Notes: generated from the sequence alone by a model not told the origin. DNA of 42,109 nucleotides from Corynebacterium sp. KPL1814 (GCF_000478175.1 NZ_KI515779.1:53045-95153); one strand, 5' to 3'; positions 9,101 to 17,408 are shown, numbered from the stretch's first letter. Translations and numbers: made by a program.

Positions 9101-9288
9101 TTACCACCCGCACTCAGAGTCAGCTCACCGCGGAGGCGCTGGAAGAGTTTTCCACATTACTGCCACCCCTGGCAGCGGAACTGCGCGGTCCGCAACTGAC
9201 CGCGCGCACCAATAAGGATTGCGATAAGTGCCCCATTCGTACCATCTGCCCAGTGCAGGAGGAAGGAAAGATGACCATCCATGCCTAA
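6145..9288 (+). CDS. adnA: AdnA: helicase-like/nuclease subunit of the AdnAB DNA end-resection complex
   Basis: 1047 residues, GTG start overlapping the previous stop by 4 bases. The N-terminal part is a UvrD-like motor with decayed ATPase motifs: the Walker A stretch reads GTAGTGVSS (49-57, no Lys), motif II is DDAQ rather than DExQ, and motif V is TAHGAVGREWD. GDADQSVFAFRGA and ERRLFHVATTR remain. The C-terminal RecB-like nuclease shows GTMAHSFLEAI, GGFMDRL and VVDLKTGK (about 920-930) then RQLMTYQLAL. One Cys at about 803 (LLNCPLK) plus three near the end (CDKCPIRTIC, 1026-1035) match the iron-sulfur clamp of AddB/Cas4-like nucleases. By family knowledge, AdnA cuts one strand while AdnB powers movement at double-strand breaks. 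Confidence 0.93.
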   Translation: MSYNPHSTARAGVVLPPSPQVRLIARTPSAHARSWPVELPETGTWKVTGTAGTGVSSFLIDTVIHALDRAQVTGADPSGILVVAASKESGARLRRELSERLEDYAAQSSMVRSIHSLAFALLRSASDEELRLITGAEQDAVIRELLEGHAESGHGEWPEEVRPALEYVGFARQLRDFLLRSIERGLSPADLENLGAKYGRGMWSAAGTFLREYERVQALSGAHSYSAAELVNQVLLRPELTNSHPWHTIVVDDAQLLDPTAGKLISRLAPDAQLLVIGGDADQSVFAFRGANSQFLEEFPVEHSVELSHPHRSGSPACISIVDSEGRLRDVVADTVRRRHLDDGVQWRDIAVIVRSTADIGQMRRTLLAAGVPVHISPTDVILAEQRLVSAMLLALRALEEDLSNAELEELLTGPVGGADPVTLRRLIRGLRRWAPDTRGMDSLRELLQGELPDFNGQLTEREFSILERVRAVLAAGRQAVQAQASVEEVLWEVWSATELDMRLQASALRGGATGSQADRDLDAMMALFDAAGDYSERRPGSSLQSFLTHITEQELPTGVRDRRTATPQAVEIITAHGAVGREWDTVIVAGAQEGAWPSLGETGSIFGQEDLIDLLDRDIDPDTPVSHIASRLAEERRLFHVATTRHRNRLLIAAVENPNEDAFAEPSRFISEFAGRGVDVPGTKARREASRALRAAQFPRELGLDVPEPAPVSLRDGLEVDPLDVAVLSVPSFVAQLRRVVTNPDAGEVERRQAARQLARLAQAGIPGAHPDQWFSARSVASHTPLRGSKSLSPSRVEALLNCPLKAIVGNLAEDPSGAEHLLRGTMAHSFLEAIGRGMDAEKARLLVMEAYELILDVPQWQLQSKLEEFSRLLERTQQWAQQSEVKNELAGVEVPVYVEVAPDIRVGGFMDRLMQDGDGNYLVVDLKTGKSAATQAEAEENRQLMTYQLALSRGSFDGQRVRDGEGMPRAGGVLVYPGKDSSKITTRTQSQLTAEALEEFSTLLPPLAAELRGPQLTARTNKDCDKCPIRTICPVQEEGKMTIHA

Positions 9289-12200
9289 GCAGGATTTTTT
9301 CCCGGAACAAATAGCGAAAGCACTGGGCAAGGACTACCCACCCACTGAGGAACAAGCCCACGTCATCGAGGGTCCTTTTGGCCCCAAGCTTGTGGTGGCC
9401 GGCGCGGGTGCCGGTAAGACGGAAACCATGGCCTCCCGCGTGGTCTATTTGGTAGCCAATGGCTACGTGCGCCCAGAGGAAGTGCTGGGGCTGACCTTTA
9501 CGCGCAAGGCGGCGCAGCAGCTAGAACAGCGCATTCGCCGCCAGCTCATTCAGCTGCGCGATTCCGGCCTCATCGTTCCCGGCAGCCCCGCAGCGGAGGC
9601 ACTTAACAATATCGCGCCCACCGTGGCCACCTATGACTCTTATGCCGGCGAGCTCGTGCGTGAATACGGCCTTTTGGTCCCAGTAGAGCCCTCAGCGCGA
9701 ATCATCACGGAGGCAGAGCGCTTCGCTATTGCCTACGACGTGGTGAAAAACTACGGCGGCAAATTATCGGATGAAAAGACCTTGGGTTCCATTACGGAAG
9801 TCCTGCTCAAGATCACCTCCGATATGGACAATTCCTTGAAGGATCCGGATGATATCGCCGAATTCGCACGGGATTTCCGCGCCGATATAGACAACCTGGA
9901 AAAGGCCCCGAGGACGAAGGGCGAGTATTCCAAGGACCTGCAGAAGTACATCAATGTCCAGGATCTACGCGTGCAGTACGTGCCTTTGATCGAGGAACTC
10001 AAGCGCACGCAGGCAGAGCAGCAGGTCATCACTTTTGGCGAGCAGATGTCTGTGGCAGCGCGCCTTGCGCAAGAGCACCCGGCGGTGGGCAAGCAACAGG
10101 CGCAGCGCTACCGCGTGGTCATGCTGGATGAATATCAAGATACGTCTTATGCCCAGCGCGTACTCCTGCGCAGCCTCTTTGGTGGGGAACACAAGGACAT
10201 TTCCGTGACCGCGGTGGGCGATCCCATGCAGGCCATTTATGGCTGGCGCGGGGCTACCTCAGAAAACCTCACCGCGTTTGTGGAGGATTTCCCGCAAGCC
10301 GATGGCACGCCTGCTCCCAAGGATCAGCTCACTACCTCGTGGCGCAACCCGTCGGGTGCCTTGGAGCTGGCCAACTCGGTGGCGGCCGGGGTCTTTGGGG
10401 GCGGCCCGCGGCCCGTCGATGAGCTGCACGCGGCCCCGCACAAGGGCGAAGGCGAGATTGAGCTGGCCTATTTCGCCAGCGAAGACGAGGAACACGAGTT
10501 TATTGCGCAGAAATTAAGGCAGCAGTGGGATGCGCGCGAGGGCGAAGGCTTTTGCGCAGCGGTGCTGGTGCGTACCAACCGGCAAACCGCGGCCATTGCA
10601 GCAGCCTTGGATGCCGTCGATGTCCCCAATGAAATCAATGGCCTGGGGGGACTGCTGTGGCAACCGGAAATCCAGGACCTCGTAGCGCTGGCGACCATGC
10701 TGGTGCGGCCGGAAGACGCGCAAGCGGCCCTCCGCATTTTCGCCGGGCCCATTTGCGGGCTGGGAATGGGCGATATTCAAGCCCTTGCCGCGCGCCAAAA
10801 GAACCTGGCGGGGGCAAAACAAGAGCGCCTGCAGTGGGAAGAGGGCATGGATCCAGAGGAATACCTGCGCGCCCAATTAGAGCAACTTACGGCCGAAGGC
10901 CCAGACCAGACGGTGGGGCTTGCCGATGCCCTGGCAGATCTCGGCGAGCGCGATCGCTATACCCCGCAGGGCTTGGCGCGTATGGAAGAGGTATCTGCCA
11001 AGCTGCGCTACCTGCGCACCTACTGCCTGTCTAAGCCTTTAAGCGATCTCTTCGCAGACATTGAGGCCATCTTCAATATCCGTACCGAGGTTCTTGCCCG
11101 CGGCAGCGCTGGCGGAGCCACACACCTAGATAAATTCGCTGATATCGTCGCGGGCTTCCACGGAGACTCCTTGTATGCGCTCCTAGATTATTTGGAGCTA
11201 GCCCGCGAGCATGAAGATGGCCTTGGGCTTGGGGAGGTTCCAGCTTCCACGGATCGCGTACAAATCATGACCGCGCATAAGGCCAAAGGCTTGGAGTGGG
11301 AGCATGTCTATGTGGTGCACGCGGATTCTTCGAGTTATAAGGCCCAAGCAGAGACCTTTTTGACCAAGATCGAAAAGGTGCCCGGTGAAGATGACTACAT
11401 TGAAGTTTCGCCAGATGCGGTCAATCGCTCCGAATTCGAAAAGGCCTGCAAGGCATTCCTGGATGATGACCGCGCGCATAACGCGGAGGAGGCAGCCCGC
11501 CTCTTTTATGTGGCCTTGACCAGAACCGAGTCCACGCTGACCGTTACCGGCTCCGGCACGAATAACCGGACGGGCAAGGCTAAGAAGGGCCCGTACGAGT
11601 ACCTCGAAAGGCTAAAAGAAACCTTCCCCCAGTACGTAGGGGAGTGGACGGTGCCCGAAGAGCCGGTGGACACCTCGGCACATGCGGCAGAAAGCGGGCT
11701 CTTCCCAGCCCTTGAAGCCGATCCGGATTCCCTAGCCGGCGCGGATGCGGTGCTAGCCGCCATGGAGGACCTTCCTGAGTTAAGCCACGGCGAGACCTTC
11801 GAGCTGTGGGAACAGGATGCGGGCGCGCTCATTGAGGAATACAAGTCCCTGCAGCAACCGGTTGTGGATGTGGAACTTCCCAGTGAACTTACCGCTTCTG
11901 ACATGGTGGCCTTGGGCAGCGATCCGCTACAGTTTGCGCGCCGGCAACGCCGCCCGGTGCCGTTTAAGCCCAATTCCTATGCCAAGCGAGGCACCGCCTT
12001 CCACGCGTGGTTGGAAGAGCGCTTTGGCAGCCCCGCGCTGCTAGGGGAAGAGGAATTGCCGGGCATCGATGAGCCGGAGGACTTCGACCTAGAAGAGCTC
12101 AAGGAATCCTTCTTGAACTCCGAGTGGGCGCAGCGCCAGCCGGACTTTGTGGAGGCGCCGTTTGAAATCACCATCGGCAGCGCGGTGGTGCGCGGGCGAA

Positions 12201-12460
12201 TGGATGCCGTCTTCCGCTTGGCAGATGGTACCTGGATGGTGGTGGATTGGAAGACTGGTCGGCCGCCGAAGGGTGCGGCCATGGACGCGGCGAAGATTCA
12301 GTTGGCGGTCTATGCCGAAGCCTGGCGGCGCATCCACGGTGGCGATAAAATCCGCGCGGCTTTCCATTACGTTCACGATGGTTATACTTTTGAGCCAGAT
12401 ACTTTAGCCCAAGGCGAGGAGCTACGTAGCCTGCTTGAATCGTCAGTAGCAGGCCATTAA
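9281..12460 (+). CDS. adnB: AdnB: active motor and nuclease subunit of AdnAB
   Basis: 1059 residues, ATG inside the last codons of adnA (8-base overlap). The UvrD-type motor is intact: GAGAGKT 41-47, TFTRKAAQQLEQR, LDEYQDTSYAQR (about 280), VGDPMQAIYGWRGA, TSWRNP, TAHKAKGLEWEHVYV and ARLFYVALTRTES. The C-terminal RecB-like nuclease has GTAFHAWLEERF, VRGRMDAVF (about 972), VVDWKTGR (about 988) and KIQLAVYAEAW. In the known AdnAB machine this subunit hydrolyses ATP, translocates 3' to 5' and cleaves the other strand. The genes are tightly coupled, consistent with a heterodimer. A 99-base gap follows. Confidence 0.95.
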   Translation: MPKQDFFPEQIAKALGKDYPPTEEQAHVIEGPFGPKLVVAGAGAGKTETMASRVVYLVANGYVRPEEVLGLTFTRKAAQQLEQRIRRQLIQLRDSGLIVPGSPAAEALNNIAPTVATYDSYAGELVREYGLLVPVEPSARIITEAERFAIAYDVVKNYGGKLSDEKTLGSITEVLLKITSDMDNSLKDPDDIAEFARDFRADIDNLEKAPRTKGEYSKDLQKYINVQDLRVQYVPLIEELKRTQAEQQVITFGEQMSVAARLAQEHPAVGKQQAQRYRVVMLDEYQDTSYAQRVLLRSLFGGEHKDISVTAVGDPMQAIYGWRGATSENLTAFVEDFPQADGTPAPKDQLTTSWRNPSGALELANSVAAGVFGGGPRPVDELHAAPHKGEGEIELAYFASEDEEHEFIAQKLRQQWDAREGEGFCAAVLVRTNRQTAAIAAALDAVDVPNEINGLGGLLWQPEIQDLVALATMLVRPEDAQAALRIFAGPICGLGMGDIQALAARQKNLAGAKQERLQWEEGMDPEEYLRAQLEQLTAEGPDQTVGLADALADLGERDRYTPQGLARMEEVSAKLRYLRTYCLSKPLSDLFADIEAIFNIRTEVLARGSAGGATHLDKFADIVAGFHGDSLYALLDYLELAREHEDGLGLGEVPASTDRVQIMTAHKAKGLEWEHVYVVHADSSSYKAQAETFLTKIEKVPGEDDYIEVSPDAVNRSEFEKACKAFLDDDRAHNAEEAARLFYVALTRTESTLTVTGSGTNNRTGKAKKGPYEYLERLKETFPQYVGEWTVPEEPVDTSAHAAESGLFPALEADPDSLAGADAVLAAMEDLPELSHGETFELWEQDAGALIEEYKSLQQPVVDVELPSELTASDMVALGSDPLQFARRQRRPVPFKPNSYAKRGTAFHAWLEERFGSPALLGEEELPGIDEPEDFDLEELKESFLNSEWAQRQPDFVEAPFEITIGSAVVRGRMDAVFRLADGTWMVVDWKTGRPPKGAAMDAAKIQLAVYAEAWRRIHGGDKIRAAFHYVHDGYTFEPDTLAQGEELRSLLESSVAGH

Positions 12461-12471
12461 GGCTAAGGTAT

Positions 12472-12511
12472 GGGGACGGAACGCGGACGGTGAATGGATA
12501 GTTGCGTCCCC
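12472..12511. repeat. Imperfect inverted repeat between adnB and the K+ channel gene
   Basis: GGGGACGGAAC at 12472-12482 pairs with GTTGCGTCCCC at 12501-12511 with one mismatch; the 18-base loop is GC-rich. There is no T-run after it, so it is not a standard terminator. It could be a regulator site or an mRNA structure ahead of the channel gene. Confidence 0.4.
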
Positions 12512-12559
12512 GTATAACCGGCGAAATGAAAATTCGATCCAGAAAAGAAGGCTGGGCCA

Positions 12560-13678
12560 GTGGCCAAAAAACGTGCGAAGGCATTCAAAGGGCGTATTAA
12601 ACAGCGCTTTTTGCCGCAAGTCGAGTTGTCCTCGCAACCTGATCACGCGCTCCTTGATGTCATCACTGTGCCCAAGGATCACAATGCCAGCCCGTGGCGG
12701 CAGTTGGCCAAACGCGCGCTCTGGGCATTTGGCATCCTCATCTTCGTCACCATCGTGGTGTACTTAGACGGCGATGGCTATAGCGAGGACATGTCGCTTT
12801 TGGATTCCTCCTACTATGCCGCCGTCACGCTGACCACCGTGGGGTATGGCGATATCGTTCCGGTCACGGAGCAATCGCGGTTTATCAACCTTGTACTTAT
12901 CACCCCAGCCCGCCTCGTCTTCCTTGTGTTGTTGGTCGGTGCGACGCTATCCGTGCTCACGGATAAGGCCCGCCGCACCTTTGAAATCCAGAACTGGAGA
13001 AAGCAATTGCGTAACCACACCGTCGTTATTGGCTATGGAACGAAGGGTGCTGGGGCAGTCGCCGCGCTCTTGGCAGACGACGTACCCACCTCTCAGATCG
13101 TGGTCATCGATAACAACCGCGCCTCGCTGGCGCATGCGGAACACCACGGGCTGGTCACCATCTTTGGTTCGGGCACCAAACAGGACGTGCTCAAGGTCGC
13201 CGGGGTGGAGCACGCAGACTCCGTGGTGGTCACCCCATCCTCGGACGATACCGCGGTGCTGTGCTGCCTATCCGTGCGCGAGCTTGCCCCGAAGGCCAAG
13301 ATTGTGGCCTCGGTGCGCGAGTCTGAAAACCGTCACCTCTTGCGCCAATCTGGTGCCGATTCCGTGGTTACCTCTGCAGAGACCGCCGGCCGCCTCCTGG
13401 GGCTTGCTACCGTGACCCCCACCGTGGTGGAAATGATGGAGGATCTGCTTTCTCCCAACGAGGGATTTTCGGTATCTGAGCGCGCCGTACGCGAGTTTGA
13501 AGTCGGTTCTAACCCGCGCCACTTGGCGGATATCGTGCTCGCGGTGCTGCGCAATAACGAACTCCACCGCGTGGATACGGCCGATGCCTCCGCACTGAAA
13601 CCGGGCGATCGCCTGCTGTATATCAAGCACGATCTGGAACAACCCGTGGAAGTGCAAGATGAAGACGAGGAGGATTAA
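12560..13678 (+). CDS. Two-helix potassium channel with RCK (TrkA-N/C) gating domain
   Basis: 372 residues, GTG at 12560 with AGAAGG upstream. Membrane helices at about 53-70 and 108-133 flank a pore loop with the K+ selectivity filter TVGYGD (93-98). After a short linker, a Rossmann-type RCK domain begins at VVIGYGTKGAGAV (155-167), with the acidic ligand region VVIDNNRAS. A TrkA-C-like module ends the protein (FEVGSNPRHLADIV; LKPGDRLLYIK). The architecture is that of MthK-like ligand-gated channels. Mycobacterial Rv3200c occupies the same place between adnB and nudC. It is coupled to nudC with no spacing. The acidic tail (QDEDEED) is unremarkable. Confidence 0.92.
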   Translation: MAKKRAKAFKGRIKQRFLPQVELSSQPDHALLDVITVPKDHNASPWRQLAKRALWAFGILIFVTIVVYLDGDGYSEDMSLLDSSYYAAVTLTTVGYGDIVPVTEQSRFINLVLITPARLVFLVLLVGATLSVLTDKARRTFEIQNWRKQLRNHTVVIGYGTKGAGAVAALLADDVPTSQIVVIDNNRASLAHAEHHGLVTIFGSGTKQDVLKVAGVEHADSVVVTPSSDDTAVLCCLSVRELAPKAKIVASVRESENRHLLRQSGADSVVTSAETAGRLLGLATVTPTVVEMMEDLLSPNEGFSVSERAVREFEVGSNPRHLADIVLAVLRNNELHRVDTADASALKPGDRLLYIKHDLEQPVEVQDEDEED

Positions 13679-14410
13679 TTGTATTTGCCCGTAACGGAGA
13701 CGGGACTAGTGCCTGCTACCGCGAGTGGGGACGCCGCGGTGGTGGAGGAATTGCCGGAAGGCGTGGGAGAACCAGAGATGGTGGACATCGGCGCGCTACA
13801 CGTTTTTGCCTGCCCGGAAGGTATTGCGCGGCGGATGGGGCAATTGCAACCCGCAACTTTTTTCGCCTCTAATTCCCTGGTTATGCAGGCCATTGCCCTG
13901 ATCCGCAACCGGTTGGAGCAGCGCTTCGATCCGCGCGCGGGCCACCCGTTGGACTACCCAACGCCGGGTATCGTTGGCCGCGATTCGCAGGATTCGCGCC
14001 GCTTGGTATTCCCGCGCCTGGACCCAGCCGTCATTGGGCTCATTGAGCTAAAGGGTGAGGAGAAGATTTTGTTGGCCCGCAATCGCAGGCGCAATGGCTT
14101 CTTCTCCTTGATCGCTGGTTACGTGGAACCAGGCGAGACCATTGAGGCCGCCTTTGCCCGCGAAACCATGGAGGAAACTGGGCGGCGCATTGAGAATCTT
14201 CGTTACTGGGGATCCCAGCCGTGGCCGCCGAGTGGCTCGCTTATGCTGGGCTTTCACGCAGAGACATCGGATGTCCAGGCCACCTGCCATACTGATGGGG
14301 AACTGGAAGAAATTCGTTGGGTGACCCGCGCCGAGCTGCCTAAGCTTCCGCTGGCCACCGCGGGTTCTATCGCACACACGATGATTATGGAGTGGTATCA
14401 CGGTGAATAA
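13679..14410 (+). CDS. nudC: NudC-like NAD(H)/NADH-cap pyrophosphatase lacking the zinc ribbon
   Basis: 243 residues, TTG start directly after the channel stop, with GAGGAGGA 5 bases before it; no better ATG/GTG in frame. The Nudix box is complete at about 148-169 (GYVEPGETIEAAFARE then TMEETG), followed by SQPWPPSGSLMLGF, the variant of the SQPWPFPxS motif that selects NAD-type substrates. In most NudC proteins four Cys form a zinc ribbon before the Nudix domain. Here the matching stretch (EQRFDPRAGHPLDYPTP to VFPRLDPAVIGLI) contains none, and the protein is shorter than the roughly 260-310 residues of typical members. It would split NAD(H) to NMN(H) plus AMP or remove NAD caps from RNA. The gene overlaps uvrD2 by 8 bases. 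Confidence 0.88.
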   Translation: MYLPVTETGLVPATASGDAAVVEELPEGVGEPEMVDIGALHVFACPEGIARRMGQLQPATFFASNSLVMQAIALIRNRLEQRFDPRAGHPLDYPTPGIVGRDSQDSRRLVFPRLDPAVIGLIELKGEEKILLARNRRRNGFFSLIAGYVEPGETIEAAFARETMEETGRRIENLRYWGSQPWPPSGSLMLGFHAETSDVQATCHTDGELEEIRWVTRAELPKLPLATAGSIAHTMIMEWYHGE

Positions 14411-16457
14411 GCCGGATTTGTCCTTGCTGGATGAAGATCAACGCCGCGCGGCTACGGCCCCGCGCGGACCGGTGTGCATTTTGGCGGGCGCGGGCACTGG
14501 TAAGACCCGCACCATTACCTATCGCATCGCCAACATGGTGGATCAAGGGTTCGTAAACCCACAGCGCGTTTTGGCCGTGACCTTCACCGCGCGTGCGGCA
14601 GGAGAGATGCGGGATCGCCTGCGCATGATGGGCGTGGCTGGCGTGCAGGCCCAAACCTTTCACGCAGCCGCGCGGCGCCAGTTGAAGTATTTCTGGCCGC
14701 AGGTTGCAGGCGATCTGCCGTGGACGCTATTGGACAATAAATTCCCGCTGGTAGCCCGCGCGGTGCGCTCGGTTGGGCTGGATAATTCCAAAGACATGAT
14801 CCGGGACGTGCTGGCGGAAATCGAATGGGCGAAATCCGCGCTGGTAAGCGCCGAGGATTATGAGAGCGTGATCGTGGAAACGGATCGCAGTGCCCCGGCA
14901 GATGCAGCCAAGGTGGCAGAAGCCTTCCGTCGCTACGAGAAGGCCAAAGCTACCCCGGATATGATGCACTTGGACTTCGATGACCTGCTCATGCACATCG
15001 CCGGCGCCATCGAGAACGTCCCTGCCATTGCGGAGACCTTCCGCGAGCAGTACCGCACCTTCGTCGTTGACGAGTACCAGGACGTCACGCCCCTGCAGCA
15101 GCGCGTGCTGAATGCTTGGCTGGGTGATCGCGATGATCTCACCGTGGTGGGCGATGCCAACCAGACCATCTATTCCTTCAATGGCGCATCACCGGAGTAC
15201 CTGCTGAATTTTTCGCGCAGCTATCCGGATGGGACCATCGTCAAGCTGCAGCGCGACTATCGTTCCACGCCGCAGGTAACGGATTTGGCTAACCGGGTCA
15301 TCGGCAAGGCTACGGGGCGCGCGGCGGGTACTCGCCTGGAGCTGCAGGGCATGCGCGAGCCTGGGCCGGAGCCGACGTTTAAGGCCTACGAGTCTGAGGA
15401 AAATGAGGCGCAGGAGGTGGCTGGGCAGGTGCTCACCCTGCTCAACCAGGGCGTGCCGGCCTCAGAGATTGCCATCTTGTACCGCATTAACGCCCAGTCG
15501 GAGCAGTTTGAGCAGGCGCTTGCCGATGCCGGAGTGGTCTACCAAGTCCGCGGCGGTGAAGGTTTCTTCCGCCGCCCGGAGATTCTGGAGGCCATTCGCG
15601 TGCTCATTGCCGCTACACGCCGCGATGATTTGCCGGAAGACCCGGTGGCGATTGCGCGTGCTGCCTTCGTTGAGCTTGGGCTCAGCGCCACCGAACCGCA
15701 GGGCGCGCAGGCCCGCGAGCGCTGGCAATCGCTGAACGCGCTGGTGGGATTGATTGAGAAGATCGTGGAATCCACCCCGGGTATCGATCTCAACGGGGTG
15801 CTGGGCGAGCTGCGCCGCCGCTCCACCGATAAGCAAGCCCCCGCTATGGAGGGCGTTACCCTTGCTACGGTGCACGCGGCAAAGGGCTTGGAGTGGGACG
15901 CTGTCTTCCTCGTCGGGCTGAGCGAAAAGCTCATGCCCATCAACCACGCCATTAAGGCGGGTAACGAGCAGATCGAGGAAGAACGCCGCCTGTTTTATGT
16001 AGGCATTACCCGCGCCCGTGAACACCTAGCCCTGTCGTGGGCATTGGCGAAGACCGCCGGTTCCAGGGCCTCCCGGGAGCGCACCCGCTTCCTCGACGGC
16101 ATCGCGCCAGGCGTGGAATCGGCTGCGGGAAGTGGCCGCTCCCGTCGCCCGAAACGCTGCCGCGTGTGCAGCGGGGTACTAGAGACCCCGGCGGAAAAGG
16201 TCATTGGCCGGCACGAAGACTGCGAGGGCAATGGCGATGACGAGGTCTTTTCCGCCCTGCGTTCGTGGCGCGCGCAGGTTGCCCGGGAAGAAAAGGTTCC
16301 GGCCTATGTCATCTTTACGGATTCCACTCTGCAGGCCATCTCGGAAGAGCTGCCGGTAGATGAGGCGGAGCTGCTGTCCATATCTGGAATTGGGCCCAAT
16401 AAGTTGGAGCGCTACGGCGAGCAAATCCTGGAGGTCATTCGCTCGGTGCGGATGTAG
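14403..16457 (+). CDS. uvrD2: UvrD2 superfamily I DNA helicase with C-terminal HRDC domain
   Basis: 684 residues, GTG start inside the nudC end. Helicase motifs: GAGTGKT 29-35, TFTARAAGEMRDR, VDEYQDVTPLQQ (about 221), VGDANQTIYSFNGA, QRDYRSTPQV, TVHAAKGLEWDAVFLVG and RRLFYVGITRARE. A zinc-finger-like segment at about 586-607 reads C-x2-C-x14-H-x2-C (CRVC then HEDC), and an HRDC domain follows (about 620-684, LLSISGIGPNKLERYGEQIL). This domain order (motor, metal knuckle, HRDC) is diagnostic of actinobacterial UvrD2. It unwinds DNA 3' to 5'; in mycobacteria it is reported essential. Its 3' end overlaps the convergent next gene by 23 bases. The whiB7 gene found after uvrD2 in mycobacteria is absent. 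Confidence 0.94.
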   Translation: MNKPDLSLLDEDQRRAATAPRGPVCILAGAGTGKTRTITYRIANMVDQGFVNPQRVLAVTFTARAAGEMRDRLRMMGVAGVQAQTFHAAARRQLKYFWPQVAGDLPWTLLDNKFPLVARAVRSVGLDNSKDMIRDVLAEIEWAKSALVSAEDYESVIVETDRSAPADAAKVAEAFRRYEKAKATPDMMHLDFDDLLMHIAGAIENVPAIAETFREQYRTFVVDEYQDVTPLQQRVLNAWLGDRDDLTVVGDANQTIYSFNGASPEYLLNFSRSYPDGTIVKLQRDYRSTPQVTDLANRVIGKATGRAAGTRLELQGMREPGPEPTFKAYESEENEAQEVAGQVLTLLNQGVPASEIAILYRINAQSEQFEQALADAGVVYQVRGGEGFFRRPEILEAIRVLIAATRRDDLPEDPVAIARAAFVELGLSATEPQGAQARERWQSLNALVGLIEKIVESTPGIDLNGVLGELRRRSTDKQAPAMEGVTLATVHAAKGLEWDAVFLVGLSEKLMPINHAIKAGNEQIEEERRLFYVGITRAREHLALSWALAKTAGSRASRERTRFLDGIAPGVESAAGSGRSRRPKRCRVCSGVLETPAEKVIGRHEDCEGNGDDEVFSALRSWRAQVAREEKVPAYVIFTDSTLQAISEELPVDEAELLSISGIGPNKLERYGEQILEVIRSVRM

Positions 16458-17331
16458 CCAGATTGACCTTGCCGCCGTAACACACCGGGCAGCGCGGATG
16501 GGCGATGGCCGTGCGCTGCTGGTGGCGGCCGTAGACGTCTACCTCCCATTGTTGGCCCGGGCGCGGAAATGAGGTTGGCGCGCCTGGCGGGAGGGGGCGC
16601 TTGCTTAGGCGGCGGATCACCACCTGTGCTTGGGCCGCTACCGCATCGATGACCAGGTTTTCTGGCTGTCTGCGCACGCTGGTGAGCTGGGAGGCGATGG
16701 CGCTCCACTGCGGATCCGCATCCACGTGGAATAAGTGAATGCACAGCGGGCAGGGGCCTTGCCCTTCCACGCGCAAGGGCCCGATGATGCCGCGGTTATC
16801 TAGGAGGGAGATGGGGAGCCACGTCGTCGGGGTTCCGGCAAGCGCATTGGCGCAATCGATGGGGCAGTGGAGCTGGTCTATGCCAAGTACTGTAAAAAGC
16901 CCATCGAGGTCGTGGATATAGGAAAAGATATTATCCTCATCAAGGGGGATGCGCACCGTATATCCATCTGCTGCCAAGCGGGCGCGCAACTCCAGAGCAA
17001 GCGGGGATTCGCCTAGCATGATGATGGTTTCACGCTGCTCGGGATGTGGCGGCTGAGGCCAGAGGATGCCATAGTCCAAGGCATCATCGATGAGGCTGCT
17101 GGCGGCGGCGCTATCCAAGCCGGCCGCTTCCAACCGCGCCGCCAATTCCCCGGAATCGACGGGCTGATGGGCCGTGGCAAAGGCGCGAGCCACGCCTTGC
17201 GCATTGCCCGTATCCGCCACCGCCACCCGGGTGGCGTCCATCCCAAATTGCACCACGGAATCCTCGCGGCAAAATACGCCACACCCTGGCGCCAATGTCA
17301 CACGTTGAGCCGTGCCTTGTGAGCCAGTCAC
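16435..17331 (-). CDS. TOMM cyclodehydratase/leader-peptide-binding-like protein (Rv3196-like)
   Basis: 298 residues, GTG at 17331 with GGGGAG upstream. Visible parts: an N-terminal region resembling a winged-helix/RiPP-recognition segment, a ThiF-like alpha/beta middle (ETIIMLGESPLALELRARLA), the stretch QGPCPLCIHLFHVDADPQWS, and a late CPVC; the two CxxC pairs probably hold zinc. This is the layout of the stand-alone cyclodehydratase-like proteins (TIGR03882 type) that, in thiazole/oxazole peptide pathways, bind the precursor leader. No YcaO, precursor peptide or oxidase gene is next to it here, so its actual role is open. It is divergent from the YgjP-like metalloprotease gene across a region with a perfect palindrome. 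Confidence 0.7.
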   Translation of the reverse strand: MTGSQGTAQRVTLAPGCGVFCREDSVVQFGMDATRVAVADTGNAQGVARAFATAHQPVDSGELAARLEAAGLDSAAASSLIDDALDYGILWPQPPHPEQRETIIMLGESPLALELRARLAADGYTVRIPLDEDNIFSYIHDLDGLFTVLGIDQLHCPIDCANALAGTPTTWLPISLLDNRGIIGPLRVEGQGPCPLCIHLFHVDADPQWSAIASQLTSVRRQPENLVIDAVAAQAQVVIRRLSKRPLPPGAPTSFPRPGQQWEVDVYGRHQQRTAIAHPRCPVCYGGKVNLATSAPSE

Positions 17332-17370
17332 TGGTTCTCCCCCTCGAATCCCCTTTTATCACCCCGAATA

Positions 17371-17384
17371 CGGCACATGTGCCG
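17371..17384. promoter_or_regulatory. Perfect 14-base palindrome in a divergent intergenic region
   Basis: CGGCACATGTGCCG is perfectly self-complementary. It lies between the minus-strand start at 17331 and the plus-strand start at 17423 and ends 24 bases before the likely -10 box of the plus gene, covering its -35 zone. This is a good position for an operator controlling one or both genes. The regulator is unknown. Confidence 0.5.
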
Positions 17385-17408
17385 CATGTGCGTCCATTGC
17401 ACCACAGG

